Assembly: GCA_030770535.1 (NCBI GenBank)
Contig: JASVEC010000003.1
Location: 992,001-1,056,000 of the forward strand
Direction of reading: 5' to 3'
Length of the DNA stretch: 64,000 nucleotides
DNA from: Batkoa obscura
Taxonomy: Eukaryota; Entomophthoromycota; Entomophthoromycetes; Entomophthorales; Batkoaceae
In this document: positions 13,588-24,495 of the stretch, piece after piece
Numbering within the stretch: the first letter of the stretch is position 1
Layout of the letters: each line of letters begins with the position of its first letter
The notes under the pieces: generated by a model
What the model was told of the DNA's origin: nothing
Database searches by the model: none
What the model saw: the letters and a program-made list of their open reading frames with translations, nothing else
Program-made: the position numbers and the translations under genes

Positions 13588-14535
13588 ATGAATGTTGCGA
13601 TTATGGAAATTATCAGCTTATCTTAACTAGACAATGCTCATAGAACAAGCGATTGTACACCTGGAATAAGAAAAGATATGAATATTTGGGTAACTGATCG
13701 TGATATCCTCCAGCTTCCTGCCATCTACACTATACAAGAAATTTATATAGAATGTGTAAAAGATCATGAATGGCAGATTATTGATGTGGAAAGTCTACCA
13801 TTGCCACCTGAGTACAAAACGCTTGTGCATGGAATCAAAGCAGTATATGGGGATGTATTTTTGTGTTTAAGAATTTTACTAGCAATTTTTCCGCTGAAAT
13901 AGCACTTAAAAGATGGAAAAAATAATGAAATCAAAAAAAACACCCCATATATCATGAATGACAGTATTTCTCAGTGTTTTGTTGATAGATATGTGTCTAT
14001 GTTATTTTACGTTATTGGTATGAATAACTATCCTCTTTCTATTAAGGTAAACTGTGTGTTGGAGGCCGAAATTAGCGACCAGGAAGAGAGTGTTGCTTCA
14101 ATGTCCAGGCTTTTCACCAAGTCAAAGAATTCAATGCTAGTAGTGTTTGAGAATATGGATGCCAGAAATGCAAATCATACCAATCAATTTAAAGAAAACC
14201 AAGTTATGGATAACATTTTTGTAGCTGCTAATAATGTAAAAAACAACCCAGTAGATATATATGCAATCGGAATAATTGATACCCTATTTACGTTTTATAA
14301 GGCTCTTGTTAAGTCCGATTACACTATAGATTCAATGACAGGACCATCTAAATTACATTACTTGGATGTTGAGCGATACTCAAACCCTAGTACAGATGAA
14401 GACAAGTTCAATCCACTAGATTTCTGCAAGCTTGAAGAGCGCAAAATCATTGCTAAATATTTAAAACCATCACCTCCCTGCAATCATAATACACCACACT
14501 TTTTTTTTTCAAAAAGAGTGATAAAGAATGAGTAA
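13588..14535 (+). pseudogene. Broken copy B of the same unknown family, carrying a MITE
   Basis: Paralogue of copy A, about 950 bp downstream of it. The frame is open over most of 316 codons apart from about one break and a MITE. Shared blocks are LQLPAIYTIQEIYIECVKDH, MNNYPLSIKV, SMLVVFENMDARN, FKENQVMDNIFVAA and PLDFCKLEERKII. A MITE (13845-13950) sits between KAVY and IMNDSISQCF. Element plus duplicated target is 102 bp, a multiple of three, so the downstream frame is unshifted. Copy B keeps longer uninterrupted stretches than A and extends past A's end. Function unknown; the pairing shows a small local family made by tandem duplication. Confidence 0.6.
13845..13950 (-). mobile_element. 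Hairpin MITE copy 1, inside broken copy B
   Basis: ATAT-GGGGATG...CACCCC-ATAT, reversed relative to the reference orientation (GGGGGTGTTTTTTTTGG first). Inserted in the coding frame of copy B. Confidence 0.85.
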
Positions 14536-15257
14536 CCTCCAGCTTGTCAAGGTCAATAACAACTCCCCTCTGAGTCACTCAGCTATCTAAATCTCATTGT
14601 GAATAAAACCATTTTACTAAACTATTCCCTTTTTACTAAAGGTTAATTTATAAAATTTTGTAAAATTTTAAAATGCTAAAACGTCCAACATAAAAAATAC
14701 CAGTTGAATTCAATCAATTTATTATGCGCTTAGTATGGCTTGTATATAGGGATGTCCGAATTAGTCTCAGAATTTACTTAAAAATTAATCCAAATTTTGT
14801 TTTTAAATTTATAAGTCCTTAACATATGATTGGTTAAATCTAAAAAGCTTAAAATTAAATCTTTTTTTTAACTTAAGACCTATTTTAATTATTTTATTTT
14901 TTCAAATAATTAATTTTAACAACTATTTATAATAACCCAGAGTTTATAAAATTTTATAATAATAATAGAAATTATTAAAGTTTATTATTATCAATAAACT
15001 TAATCAAGTAGTATATAAAATTAATGCTTTAAAAAAAATAAAAAACAAGAACCAACAAATAGAATTATTATCAACTATAGCTTTACTATATTTTTTTGAT
15101 AAATGCAAAAGTTTTAAATTTAAGAAATAGAAATTAATATAATTATTTAAAATAGTTAATTATAATAATAATCTAACTATTTTATAAATATTTAATAATA
15201 ACAATAATAATAAGTATCTATCAGATAATATATATTAAATAAAAGTAAAAAAATAAC
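14536..15257. other. gene-free AT-rich stretch
   Basis: Downstream of broken copy B; homopolymers and short AAT/ATT runs; nothing recognised. Confidence 0.5.
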
Positions 15258-15364
15258 ATATGAGGGTGTTTTTTTTGGTTTCATTACTTTTTCTATTTTT
15301 TAAGCGTTATTTGAGTGGAAAGATTGTTGGTAGAATTCTTAAACAAAAAAATACATCCCCATAT
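15258..15364 (+). mobile_element. Hairpin MITE copy 2
   Basis: ATAT-GAGGGTGTTTTTTTTGG...ACATCCCC-ATAT with the internal palindrome around AAGCGTTATTTGAGTGG. Only 58 bp from copy 3, in the same orientation. Confidence 0.85.
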
Positions 15365-15422
15365 AATAAATATTTTAATAATTTAAAAGATAAAATAGTA
15401 GCTAAATCAACAATTTTTAAAT

Positions 15423-15526
15423 ATATAAGGATGTTTTTTTTGACTTGACTTTTTCCATCTTTTAAGCACCAGTTGAGTGGAAAATTTGTTAGTAAAATCC
15501 TCAAACATAAAAATATATCCCCATAT
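15423..15526 (+). mobile_element. Hairpin MITE copy 3 (degenerate)
   Basis: ATAT-AAGGATGTTTTTTTTGAC...ATATCCCC-ATAT. More diverged than copy 2; the internal stem is AAGCACCAGTTGAGTGG. Confidence 0.75.
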
Positions 15527-15591
15527 ATTAAACAGTTTTAAAAATGCAGCAAAAAAAGCAAACTTATATAATATATGTGCCCAGTATATAA

Positions 15592-16518
15592 TGTGAAAGT
15601 TGGTACTCAGTGGTAGGAGTTAAAAGCAGTTCTTGGTTGATTAACTTGTGTGAAATATTGCTTTATTAGCTCTCGACTTGATTATAACACAACAATCACT
15701 TAAGTTGCTGTATTCTCAAGTTCAAATACAATCAATTCAGAGTCCCTTATTTTGATTTGCTGCGAGAATTTATAACTTCATATTGCAAACAATATTATCC
15801 TCTCGTTTTGATATCCATACTTATTGGTGTATAAAAGAGATTCTTCAATATGATAACTCGGGGCTTTTTAACTGAATTACTCCCTGATATCGTACTATTA
15901 ATAAAGCCACTAAGTCTTTCTGACAACATCTTATTTAGATTTTACAGTAGTATTGTCTATTCTATTTGTCTTACATAGTTCGTAACTTATTACGTATTAT
16001 TCCTATTAATTTAAGTCTATCTTAGTTACATAAACTAAGACCGTTCGACTCAAGGCAAGTTAATCAAGCAAGAACTATTTTTAACTCCTACCACTGAGTA
16101 CCAACTTTCACACTTGTCTTGAGTCGAACGGTCTTAGTTTATATAACTAAGATAGACTTAAATGAATAAGAATAATACGTAATAAGTTACGAACTATGTA
16201 AAACAAATAGAATAGACAATACTATTGTAAAATCTACGTAAGACGTTGTCAGAAAAACTTAGTGGCTTTATTAATGGTACGATATCAAGGAGTAATTCAA
16301 TTAAAAAGCCTCGAGTTATCGTGTTGAAGAATCTCTTTTATATTCTTTGCAATGTGAAGTTAGAAATTCTCACAGGAAATCAAAACAAGAAACTCTGGAT
16401 TGATTATACCACATTATTTACGGTCAAATTGATTACAAGACTACCACCAGCTTTGTAAACAAGTTAAATCATTATTATCTTATAATTAATCCGAGAGCTG
16501 ATAAACCAATATTTCACA
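15592..16518 (-). mobile_element. Older solo LTR, inverted, split by a nested LTR
   Basis: LTR-retrotransposon fossil, superfamily undetermined. The 3' end of an inverted LTR (15592-15648, starting TGTGAAAGTTGG) and the rest of it (16113-16518, ending TTTCACA) flank a direct LTR at 15649-16112. No internal coding region remains. Its 5' third is much more diverged from the other copies than the part nearest the 3' end. Confidence 0.75.
15649..16112 (+). mobile_element. Solo LTR nested in the inverted LTR
   Basis: 464 bp, begins TGTGAAATATTG and ends ACCAACTTTCACA, so the ends are 7-bp inverted repeats TGTGAAA/TTTCACA in the TG...CA style. Flanked by CTTG on both sides, a 4-bp target duplication. 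Parts visible: a TATA-like TATAAAAGAG in the middle, an AATAAAG polyadenylation-type signal after it, and a 3' palindrome CTTAGTTACATAAACTAAG. No internal region, so a solo LTR left by recombination. Confidence 0.8.
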
Positions 16519-17208
16519 CTTATTATCCAGTATCTGATAAATCAAAAAAAGTTAATATAATTCTGATTAAAGTTATAAAGTTTATAAAAAATTAAAAAAA
16601 CAACTGAAAATTTAAAAGTTCTAATATTTATTAAGCAAGTAAATAGTTTATTAGATGATAGAGATCAATTATTAAATATCAATATTATTCAAGTTATTAA
16701 TAGCTAAGTTAATAAATAAGTAAAAAGTAAGTAGTTATAATAATAAATAAAAACTATTACTATATTGCTTATATTATATAAAGATGGTTGATTATAGTTT
16801 TGAAGCTAACCACTCCCTCCCATCCAGCTATTTATTAACTTAGTGGTATATTAATAATGTAATTACAATATTAAAATAATTTATTTATTTGATAGCAAAT
16901 ATACAATATTGGTTATAAAGCATCCAATGATAAATATTTTTTAATAAAGTTTTATAGGAATATGTATTTATTTACATATTATAACTTTGATTAATATTAA
17001 TATATAGGTTATATTAGTAAAAGCTTTGGTAATCCGGGGATTTCTATTAAATTTAACAGAAATTCTGCTAACTTACAATATAAATTATAATAAAATTAAA
17101 ATTGTGTTAGGTATTTTTGCTTTTTAATAAAGAATTTATTTCTATAGAATTTATTTTTGTAACACTCTTTTTTCTTACCTGTACTTCTACTCTTATTTTT
17201 TTTTAGTT
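16519..17208. other. gene-free AT-rich stretch
   Basis: Between the nested LTRs and MITE copy 4. Many short TAATAA-type runs; nothing recognised. Confidence 0.5.
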
Positions 17209-17314
17209 AATTGGGGGTGTTTTTTTGGTTTCATCGCTTTTTCCATCTTTTGAGCGCTATTTGAGCGAAAAAATTGTTAGTAAAATTCTTAAATACAAAA
17301 ATACATCCCCATGT
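17209..17314 (+). mobile_element. Hairpin MITE copy 4
   Basis: AATT-GGGGGTGTTTTTTTGG...ACATCCCC-ATGT. One of few copies whose flanks are not ATAT on both sides. Confidence 0.85.
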
Positions 17315-18255
17315 AATAAATTTTTGTTCAAAGTACAAAAGTTAAGAATAATAAATCAATAGCTTCGAATTAGCCTTTTTAATTAAGTATTACACTTAAT
17401 AATTTTTATTTTAACATTTTGTTCACTATCTAAATAACCTAAAATTTGCAAAAGTTTCTTTATTGAATTTATAAATAAAATACATACCCATTTACTTTTT
17501 ATAGTAAATCAAGCTATTTTATTGGTGCATACACAATATATTACAAATCTAATTTTATTAGACATTTTAAATAATTTGTACTACTATTTAATATAGATGG
17601 TAACTAAAGTTTATAATGGGCAAAGGCTTTAAAAACATAAATCAAAACTACTCATATTAATAAATTAAAGTTTACCACATAAGATAAGCTTTGATTATTA
17701 ATTTAGATTATTAATTTATCGTGATTTGTACCTTGGAATTCCTTATCATGGCATCTGCTTATTTTACATGTTATAAACATGTTTTTATATACCAACCTAA
17801 CTGATAGTTTAAAAAATTAGACTATTTAAAATTGGACAAGATACTGAAACGAAAAAAATATTCCTGTGCATTATGTTGCTCTCTTTAAAAGAATTAATAA
17901 CTTATATTGATTACTTTAAACTTTATTATTGTTAAATGAAAAATATTAATATCGATTGAATAGTACGGAATTAAATATTAATAACAAAGGAAAATAAAAT
18001 TCTATATATCATATATTGCTTTTATTATATATGAAATAATCTAAACTATAAGACAGTAAAATTCTTAAATCAATCAAGTTTTTACTCCACCTATAAAACA
18101 AATTTAATTTAGTAATCAATGTTTGACATCATTGTTATGCCCCCTAAGATAAAAGCAAGGGAGAAAAAATCAAGTTAACTTTTTTAACTGATTTAAACCT
18201 TTATGTGTTTATTTTATTTTTAACTTTTTAAACTGAAATTATTCACTTTTTGATT
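17315..18255. other. intergenic, upstream of first CBM21 gene
   Basis: No gene or repeat recognised. The last ~100 bp, including a TTTTTAAACTG run just before the ATG, should contain the core promoter and leader of the CBM21 gene. Confidence 0.4.
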
Positions 18256-19395
18256 ATGTTTTATCCAAAAACTTTGAATGATCCAATCACAACCAAAATC
18301 TCATTTACCCACGCTACTTATGAGCGTAACTTAAATCAATCTAATACTAATAATGGTACTGTAAGTCCACCAAACGGCCGTCCAAAACTAGTAAGAAAAA
18401 AATCCGGGGAAGTAGTAAAATCTGCATTAAAGCATTATGCTGATGGTAGTACTCCTCACAGTCCAAAAGCAGTTTCCTTTACCAGTAATTTGGTACGTGT
18501 ACGTTCTTATGATAAATTAGAATGCCCTCAATCCGTTAGTGGTATCATTCCTATGACTATGAAAGTAATCAATTTCTCTAGTAATTCGGCTTTCCTTGAA
18601 AGTTTACCTGTTGTTTTGGAAAGCATTGAATTGGATAAAGAAAACTCAGCAATAGTAGGCTTGATAAGGGTACAAAATCTTTGCTTTGCTAAGGAAGTAT
18701 TGGTACGGTATAGCTTTGATCATTGGACATCGTTTCAAGTTATCTATGCCAAATATTTAAGGCCTGTACATCTATCAGCAATACAACAAGATATATTTAG
18801 ATTTGATTTAATGATCCCACCAGAGATGCGAGTAAGCAATGACCCAGATGAAATTCATTCCATTAAATTTGCAATTCAATTTAATTGCTGTGGACAAGAG
18901 TATTGGGATAATAACCAAGGTAGGAACTACTCTATAGAAATTACACCCAACATTGAAGTAGACCCGGATTATATGGAGCAAAGTGTAACCATTCCACTAC
19001 CAAAAGGTAAACGTAGTAATTCTTTTGACTTAGCTTCAAGTTATGGTGCTTCACCTGATCTGTCTTCACCTGATAATTTTAGACTAAATGAAACAAAGTC
19101 TCAATTTGGGGCTAGATACTCATTTAAAAATAACGTTAAACAAGAGAATGGGAGCCGAAGTGAGGCTATTATTTCTAAAATAGATAGTATGAATAAAACG
19201 AGTGGTAAGAATACTAATGGATGGTTATTGTATGACCCGCCATCACCAGAGAATGAAGTTCAATTTGAACCAGGTAGCTTTAATGCCAGTACTAGCCCTT
19301 ATTTTTATAACTTGCCAAATACTAGTAAAAGTTTTTATGATTCTATTCCTATGGAGGATAGAAATAGTAATAATAGCTCACCTTTACATACTTGA
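18256..19395 (+). CDS. CBM21 / PP1 glycogen-targeting regulatory subunit, copy 1, 379 aa
   Basis: Single-exon gene. Start is the ATG of MFYPKTLN; the frame extends two codons upstream only through a TTG. A PP1-docking RVxF-type motif lies in PKAVSF (about residue 75), followed by the conserved block VRVRSYDKLECPQSVSG. The CBM21 starch/glycogen-binding domain follows: SIELDKENSAIVGLIRV, KEVLVRYSFDHWTSF, and the hallmark EYWDNNQGRNYSIEI. This is the layout of yeast Gac1/Pig1/Gip2 and animal PPP1R3, which bring PP1 to glycogen to activate glycogen synthase. The C-terminal third is Ser/Asn-rich with a motif GARYSFKNNVK shared in form with the two paralogues downstream. Cytosolic; no signal peptide or membrane segment. 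Confidence 0.88.
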   Translation: MFYPKTLNDPITTKISFTHATYERNLNQSNTNNGTVSPPNGRPKLVRKKSGEVVKSALKHYADGSTPHSPKAVSFTSNLVRVRSYDKLECPQSVSGIIPMTMKVINFSSNSAFLESLPVVLESIELDKENSAIVGLIRVQNLCFAKEVLVRYSFDHWTSFQVIYAKYLRPVHLSAIQQDIFRFDLMIPPEMRVSNDPDEIHSIKFAIQFNCCGQEYWDNNQGRNYSIEITPNIEVDPDYMEQSVTIPLPKGKRSNSFDLASSYGASPDLSSPDNFRLNETKSQFGARYSFKNNVKQENGSRSEAIISKIDSMNKTSGKNTNGWLLYDPPSPENEVQFEPGSFNASTSPYFYNLPNTSKSFYDSIPMEDRNSNNSSPLHT

Positions 19396-20337
19396 AAAAA
19401 AAGAATTGTATTAGTTTTTGGTCTTAATTTATTTAGTATTATTAAAAAATATATTATATTTTTGCATCTGCTTTTTCTATTTTGTTTTTAGAAATCAATG
19501 ATTCACAATTTTTTCTTTTTATCATCCTTATCTCATATTATAAAGCGATAAGAGGTAATAAAACTAAACCTCAATTTTCATCTTAAAACAATAAAAATAT
19601 GAAAATCGCTTTATTCTTAATAGTAAAATCAAGTATAATACTTGAAAGAGGTCAATATACGAATTAACAATATTATAAAAGATAGAAAAGTGACCCCAAA
19701 CTGATATCATTAAAAAAAATTATTTCTATTCATCATTCCATATACGCTTTAACTATTTCATTTTTTAATATGATAGTTTATCGTATTTATTTCAAATATT
19801 ACAAATGTTACGATGAAGTATTTTATTTTCATTTATTCGGCTAATCTACTTACTTTTAGTGAAGTTTTAATTTATTACTTACTAATAGTTTACTAATGAT
19901 ATCCCGAAAGTATACAGCATTTTGGTTTTGATTTATAATTATTCTTTTCTCAATATAAGTATAAAATGAAGGGCATAAGATAAATATTTGTAATGATATT
20001 AATTTTTTCTTTATAGAATTTGTATTATTTTAAAGTGTTATTTTTCTGTACATATATTTTTAAACTCCTTCTCGCACTTATTCTATTATTTTTTTCCAAA
20101 CTCTATCTTTATTTAATTTATGAATTAATTTCATAACTTTTATGGAAACTATGTAAACTTTACCTTCTAAATTTTATAGCGTTAATTTAACCTAAGAACA
20201 ATTTATACTTCAAATTTTAGTGCAATAGTGAGATCATAATGTTTTTTATTTTTATTAACTGTCCTTTTAGAACAAAATTAAATAAAGCAATGATTAAATA
20301 AACATAGAAAACTTTTAATAAGCCCAGCTTAGAATTA
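19396..20337. other. convergent 3' intergenic region between CBM21 copies 1 and 2
   Basis: Shared 3' flank of two convergent genes. AT-rich with TATAAAA/AATAAA-like signals; no ORF accepted. Confidence 0.5.
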
Positions 20338-21399
20338 TTAATTACAGTAGGATTTTCCCCATCCAAAGCTTTGGTAATTACTGATAGGAGAACATGACAC
20401 AGGTTCATAATGGACTTGTGATTGAGAACGGATTTGTTCACTTTGTAAAGCTTGGACCTCATTGCAAAATGATTTAAGGTCCACCTTGGCCGATCTACTA
20501 GACTTTAAAGATTGTTCAAAGCTATAGCGGGTTGAAAAGGGTGAGTTGGTAGTTGTATTTTGAATTAAATTAGATAAGGAAGGTGCAGGAGAAGAACTAT
20601 CGAAAGATTTAGAACGGACTCTATTTGAATTACCAGGTCTGATTGGAATAGGAGCTGAACAAGTTTTATCTGTTTCTTGAATGTTAACATAATAGGAAGG
20701 GTTGACATCAACAATGTAGTTATTATTGTTGTTATTATCCCAGTGCTCTTCACCTCTTACATTGTATTGAATAGCAAATTGAAGCTTGAATACCTTTTTA
20801 GGATTATTTGTAAATAAAATACTCTTTGGAATATCTATCTTATATTTGAATAAATCTTGTGCGTTTAAAATTTGAGACAAAGAGCGGAAGTAGGCAGCTT
20901 CACTTTCTTGAACTGTAGTCCAATCATCAAAGGTATATTTTAAGGTGACTTTTTTGGCATAATCGAGATTGTTGACACGAATCTTACCAATGATACTAGT
21001 ACATAAGCTATCTAAAGCAATAGACTCTAAACAGACTTGTTGTGAAAATATACGATGTTGAAGATGAAGCAAATCAGGGCATGAGATTGATAAAGGAACT
21101 TTACCACTTACTGCTTGAGGACATAATAATTTATCAAAGGTACGTACCTTAGTAAGCTCCTCATTAAATGTTACTGACTTTGATCTTGAATGACTTGGCC
21201 TTACTGGTGACTTTAAAGCTGATTTGGTTTGATTGATAGTATGAACTGGGATTGAATTAGTAAGGGGTTTAATAACTTCGATCTTAGGGATGATTACTTT
21301 TTTAGTTGGTTTGTAAGCTGGAACAGATACAGTGTTGACACTGACATTGTGTAATTGAGATTGGAATTGAAATAAAGCGGAAGGTGATACGGACAACAT
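20338..21399 (-). CDS. CBM21 / PP1 glycogen-targeting regulatory subunit, copy 2, 353 aa
   Basis: Single exon, convergent with copy 1. Start chosen at the ATG of MLSVSPSALF; the frame upstream has only a TTG. PP1-docking motif SKSVTF, then VRTFDKLLCPQAVSG, then CBM21: SIALDSLCTSIIGKIRV, KVTLKYTFDDWTTV, EEHWDNNNNNNYIVDV. The normally Gly-containing loop in WDNNxGxNY is an Asn run here, probably tolerated. The tail holds STRYSFEQSLK and ends VSCSPISNYQSFGWGKS. Role as for copy 1: targeting of PP1 to glycogen. The sequence is clearly diverged from its neighbours, so the duplications are not recent. Confidence 0.87.
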   Translation of the reverse strand: MLSVSPSALFQFQSQLHNVSVNTVSVPAYKPTKKVIIPKIEVIKPLTNSIPVHTINQTKSALKSPVRPSHSRSKSVTFNEELTKVRTFDKLLCPQAVSGKVPLSISCPDLLHLQHRIFSQQVCLESIALDSLCTSIIGKIRVNNLDYAKKVTLKYTFDDWTTVQESEAAYFRSLSQILNAQDLFKYKIDIPKSILFTNNPKKVFKLQFAIQYNVRGEEHWDNNNNNNYIVDVNPSYYVNIQETDKTCSAPIPIRPGNSNRVRSKSFDSSSPAPSLSNLIQNTTTNSPFSTRYSFEQSLKSSRSAKVDLKSFCNEVQALQSEQIRSQSQVHYEPVSCSPISNYQSFGWGKSYCN

Positions 21400-24300
21400 G
21401 TTGTAATAAATAAAATTGATAATTAAATAAGTTTGGATATTTATAAGTGAAGAACTAGTCAAATAAATACAATTAAAGTTGAAACTATAGAGATTTCTAT
21501 TTTCAATTTAAAAGAGATTTAAAAAAAAATTGAGTAGTTTGGGTTCATATTTATACTTTTGGGGTTCCTAAGAATTGGATTTCTAAATTTATTAGGATCC
21601 TCCTCATAAATTATTAAATTTATGCGATAAGATAAGGACAAGCAAACATTATGTAAATTACTAAATTTAGTATACGATTTATCGGTTTATTTTTTAATAG
21701 AACGTTGTTATCTTCAAAACAAAAAAGCTGAGTCTACCAAACTTACAAAAATAAAATACAGATAAAATATTATACAAGATTATTTAGTGTTTAATTAAAT
21801 AATACTTATATCTAATTAATTGCTATTATTGATAAATAGCTTCTTAATATTATTAGTAGAATATTAGTACACGCTTGAATTGTTAAAATTGATTAATTTT
21901 TAACTTAATTAATCTGATGTTAATAGAAAAATAAATGAAGAAGCGATAAAATACACAATACTTAAATTAATTAAACGATTGGCTTAAATGTAATTAAGAT
22001 AAAAAAGTAAGTATAGAGATAATAATAATAATATATTATTATTTAAATATTCATATAATACAATCTTCATAAAATAGCATTATACTATATTATATAAATA
22101 TTAAATAAGATCGTTTGCTTTGTTTTATTTTATTACGTTAATTTATTTTAAGGTTTTAAATTTCTAATCATCTTATTTTGAATTGCAAATAAAGGCATGG
22201 GAAAAACTCAGGGAAAAATTCAGGGTAAATATGATTAGATCACTAACAATCAAAAGTAAAAAATGAGTCAGATGGATTAAAATTTACGCCTGTAAAATAG
22301 ATAAATTTGTACAGTTTGATTTGAGTTAAACTAAGTTTTATAAAGCATTTATTAAAAGATAACATGATCTTAATCTATTTTAAAAATATTATCATGAGAT
22401 ACTCCTTATTTGTTGTTTTTGCTTAATAAAACACCACTCTTAGCTTAGTGGACTCGATTTTTTGATATCAAACACTGAAATTATTATCTTTAATTATAAA
22501 GATAAGCCTAAATTTAATTTAACATTTATTTGTTTATAGTATAATTTAGGATTATTATAATATAAAAGAAAGTCAAACATTTTAAACATTTATAGTAAAA
22601 AAACACATAAAATATAATATGATTTTATTAAAAGATCATATGTAGTGAAAGGGTGTTATAAAGTTTAAAAATGCTTGAAATGATTAATACCGTGGTAAAA
22701 TCAAGCAAGTTTTAATAAATCTTAAGCAGTCCCTTTTAAAAATTTAAAAGTACGTAAAGCTTCAAAAGAAAACGATAAGGATGGGAATAATCTAGTATAA
22801 GACTTTCAAAATAATACTTAAAGTTCTTTTATTAATTTTATAATCTAATTTTCCATTATTGATAATAGTATATTCCCCTTAATGTACTATCAAATCACTA
22901 TTTTATCTTATCATTATACTTAACCACCATTAATATTAAGGTTATATCATCAAGTAAATATACATTTGCCATGATTTTCATTTAAATTACAAATTATAAG
23001 GTACTTTCATTTGATAGACAACAAATAACACCATCTAATCTCTACTTTTTGCCACGTTTTAATAGTATCAATCTTATAACTATTTAACTATTAATTTTAA
23101 CTCATTTTGCAATGATAATTCAAAAATATCAAATTATACTCTTATTCTTATCCCCTTTTCAAAAAGGAGGTACTAAATTTTAAAGTTTAACTTTATAAGA
23201 TTAAATGAAATAAAATAATTCCCTTATTTTTATTGATTTTATTGATTTTATTGATTTTATTGATTTTATTGATTTTTCTCACGCCTAGAAATCTCATCTT
23301 CAGTTAACTTTTAAATTCAAACGTAAGTTTATATTAAACAAATCATTATGTTTAGTTATTATTTAGTTTATTTTCATAGATAAGAAACTATTAATTATAA
23401 TTCTATCTTATTCTTTTCGTTATTATAAACCATCCATATTTTAATAAATTGATACTAAATGGTACAAGCTTCTGCCTTAGATAAGAGTATTTTTACTACC
23501 TCCAAGTTTATTAAAACATTTAAGGGATAAAGTTAACTAAAAATAGACTGCATTTATAAAAATAACCTAAAAAAGATTCTACAGAATTTTCAATCCCAAA
23601 ACTTTATGCTTGAAACTGAACCATGTTTGTGCAATCAAATTATAAAGTTAAATAACTATTATTAATAACGTAATAATAAGTTCAAAGATGTTCATTTTAA
23701 TCAGCTATTTAATTAATAAATAGATAAGGAAACTTAACTTCTATCAAAATATTATAGTCATCTTAAAGTTTACTAATATTATATTTTGTTATTACTATAT
23801 TTTTAATAGTTTCAAAGATAAGAGCACCGCCCAAATTTAATAAAATCGCAATATTAAATGGAAAATTAGTTCCACACTATACCGTTATCTGTAAAAATCC
23901 CACCCCCTAAACTTTGGCTCACTTTGTTATTAAAATATTCCTATTTATATTTTATTAAACAATGTAACTTTAATGATCTCACATCAATTTGTAGTTAAAA
24001 CTTGAATTGTAAAACAAACTAACATCAATCAATTTAAGTGTGTTATTTTTACCATCTACTATTTCATTAATAAAGTAGTAATAAAGTTTATACAATTGTA
24101 ATAATAACATGAATTTAAACTCATACGAATAGTTTTATTAATATGGCGTTGTTATCTGCTAAATGTTATATTAAAATCCTGTAGTTTTAAAGAATAAATT
24201 GAAATGAGCTCATTCTTACATTTAATTTGAATGAAATGAAAGTTTAAGACAAACACAAGTTTACCCAACTCCCTTTATCTACCCTCCATCTTTAAAAGTG

Positions 24301-24495
24301 ATAAGAATAGAACCAATCATTTAGAGCTAATGTCGACGTCAACGCAATTATTGAATTAGTATATAAACAACATTAGAAATTCTAAATCTACCCCTGATAA
24401 TAATCAATTTTCCCCATAATCAACGAAAATTATATAAATAAATTTTTAGCTTTATCAGAGATAACGCTTTTTTTATTCTATTTTTTAAAAAAAAT
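21400..24495. other. 3.1 kb gene-free AT-rich stretch
   Basis: Divergent intergenic region between CBM21 copies 2 and 3. Apart from a 9-bp tandem repeat (23232-23276) I see no coding frame, MITE, LTR or RNA gene. Confidence 0.55.
23232..23276. repeat. 9-bp tandem repeat, five units
   Basis: Five perfect copies of ATTGATTTT, followed by a T-rich tail. Confidence 0.9.

Noticed and set aside
15260-15504. Small frames such as those containing FFLVSLLF and ILLTIFPLK
   Set aside because: They recur at every MITE copy and are translations of the element itself.
16246-16458. 70-codon frame in the nested LTR region
   Set aside because: Lies within the inverted LTR and does not start from an ATG that makes sense; LTR sequence, not a gene.
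18250-18255. Two-codon upstream extension of CBM21 copy 1
   Set aside because: It would need a TTG start; the ATG at 18256 is the natural one.
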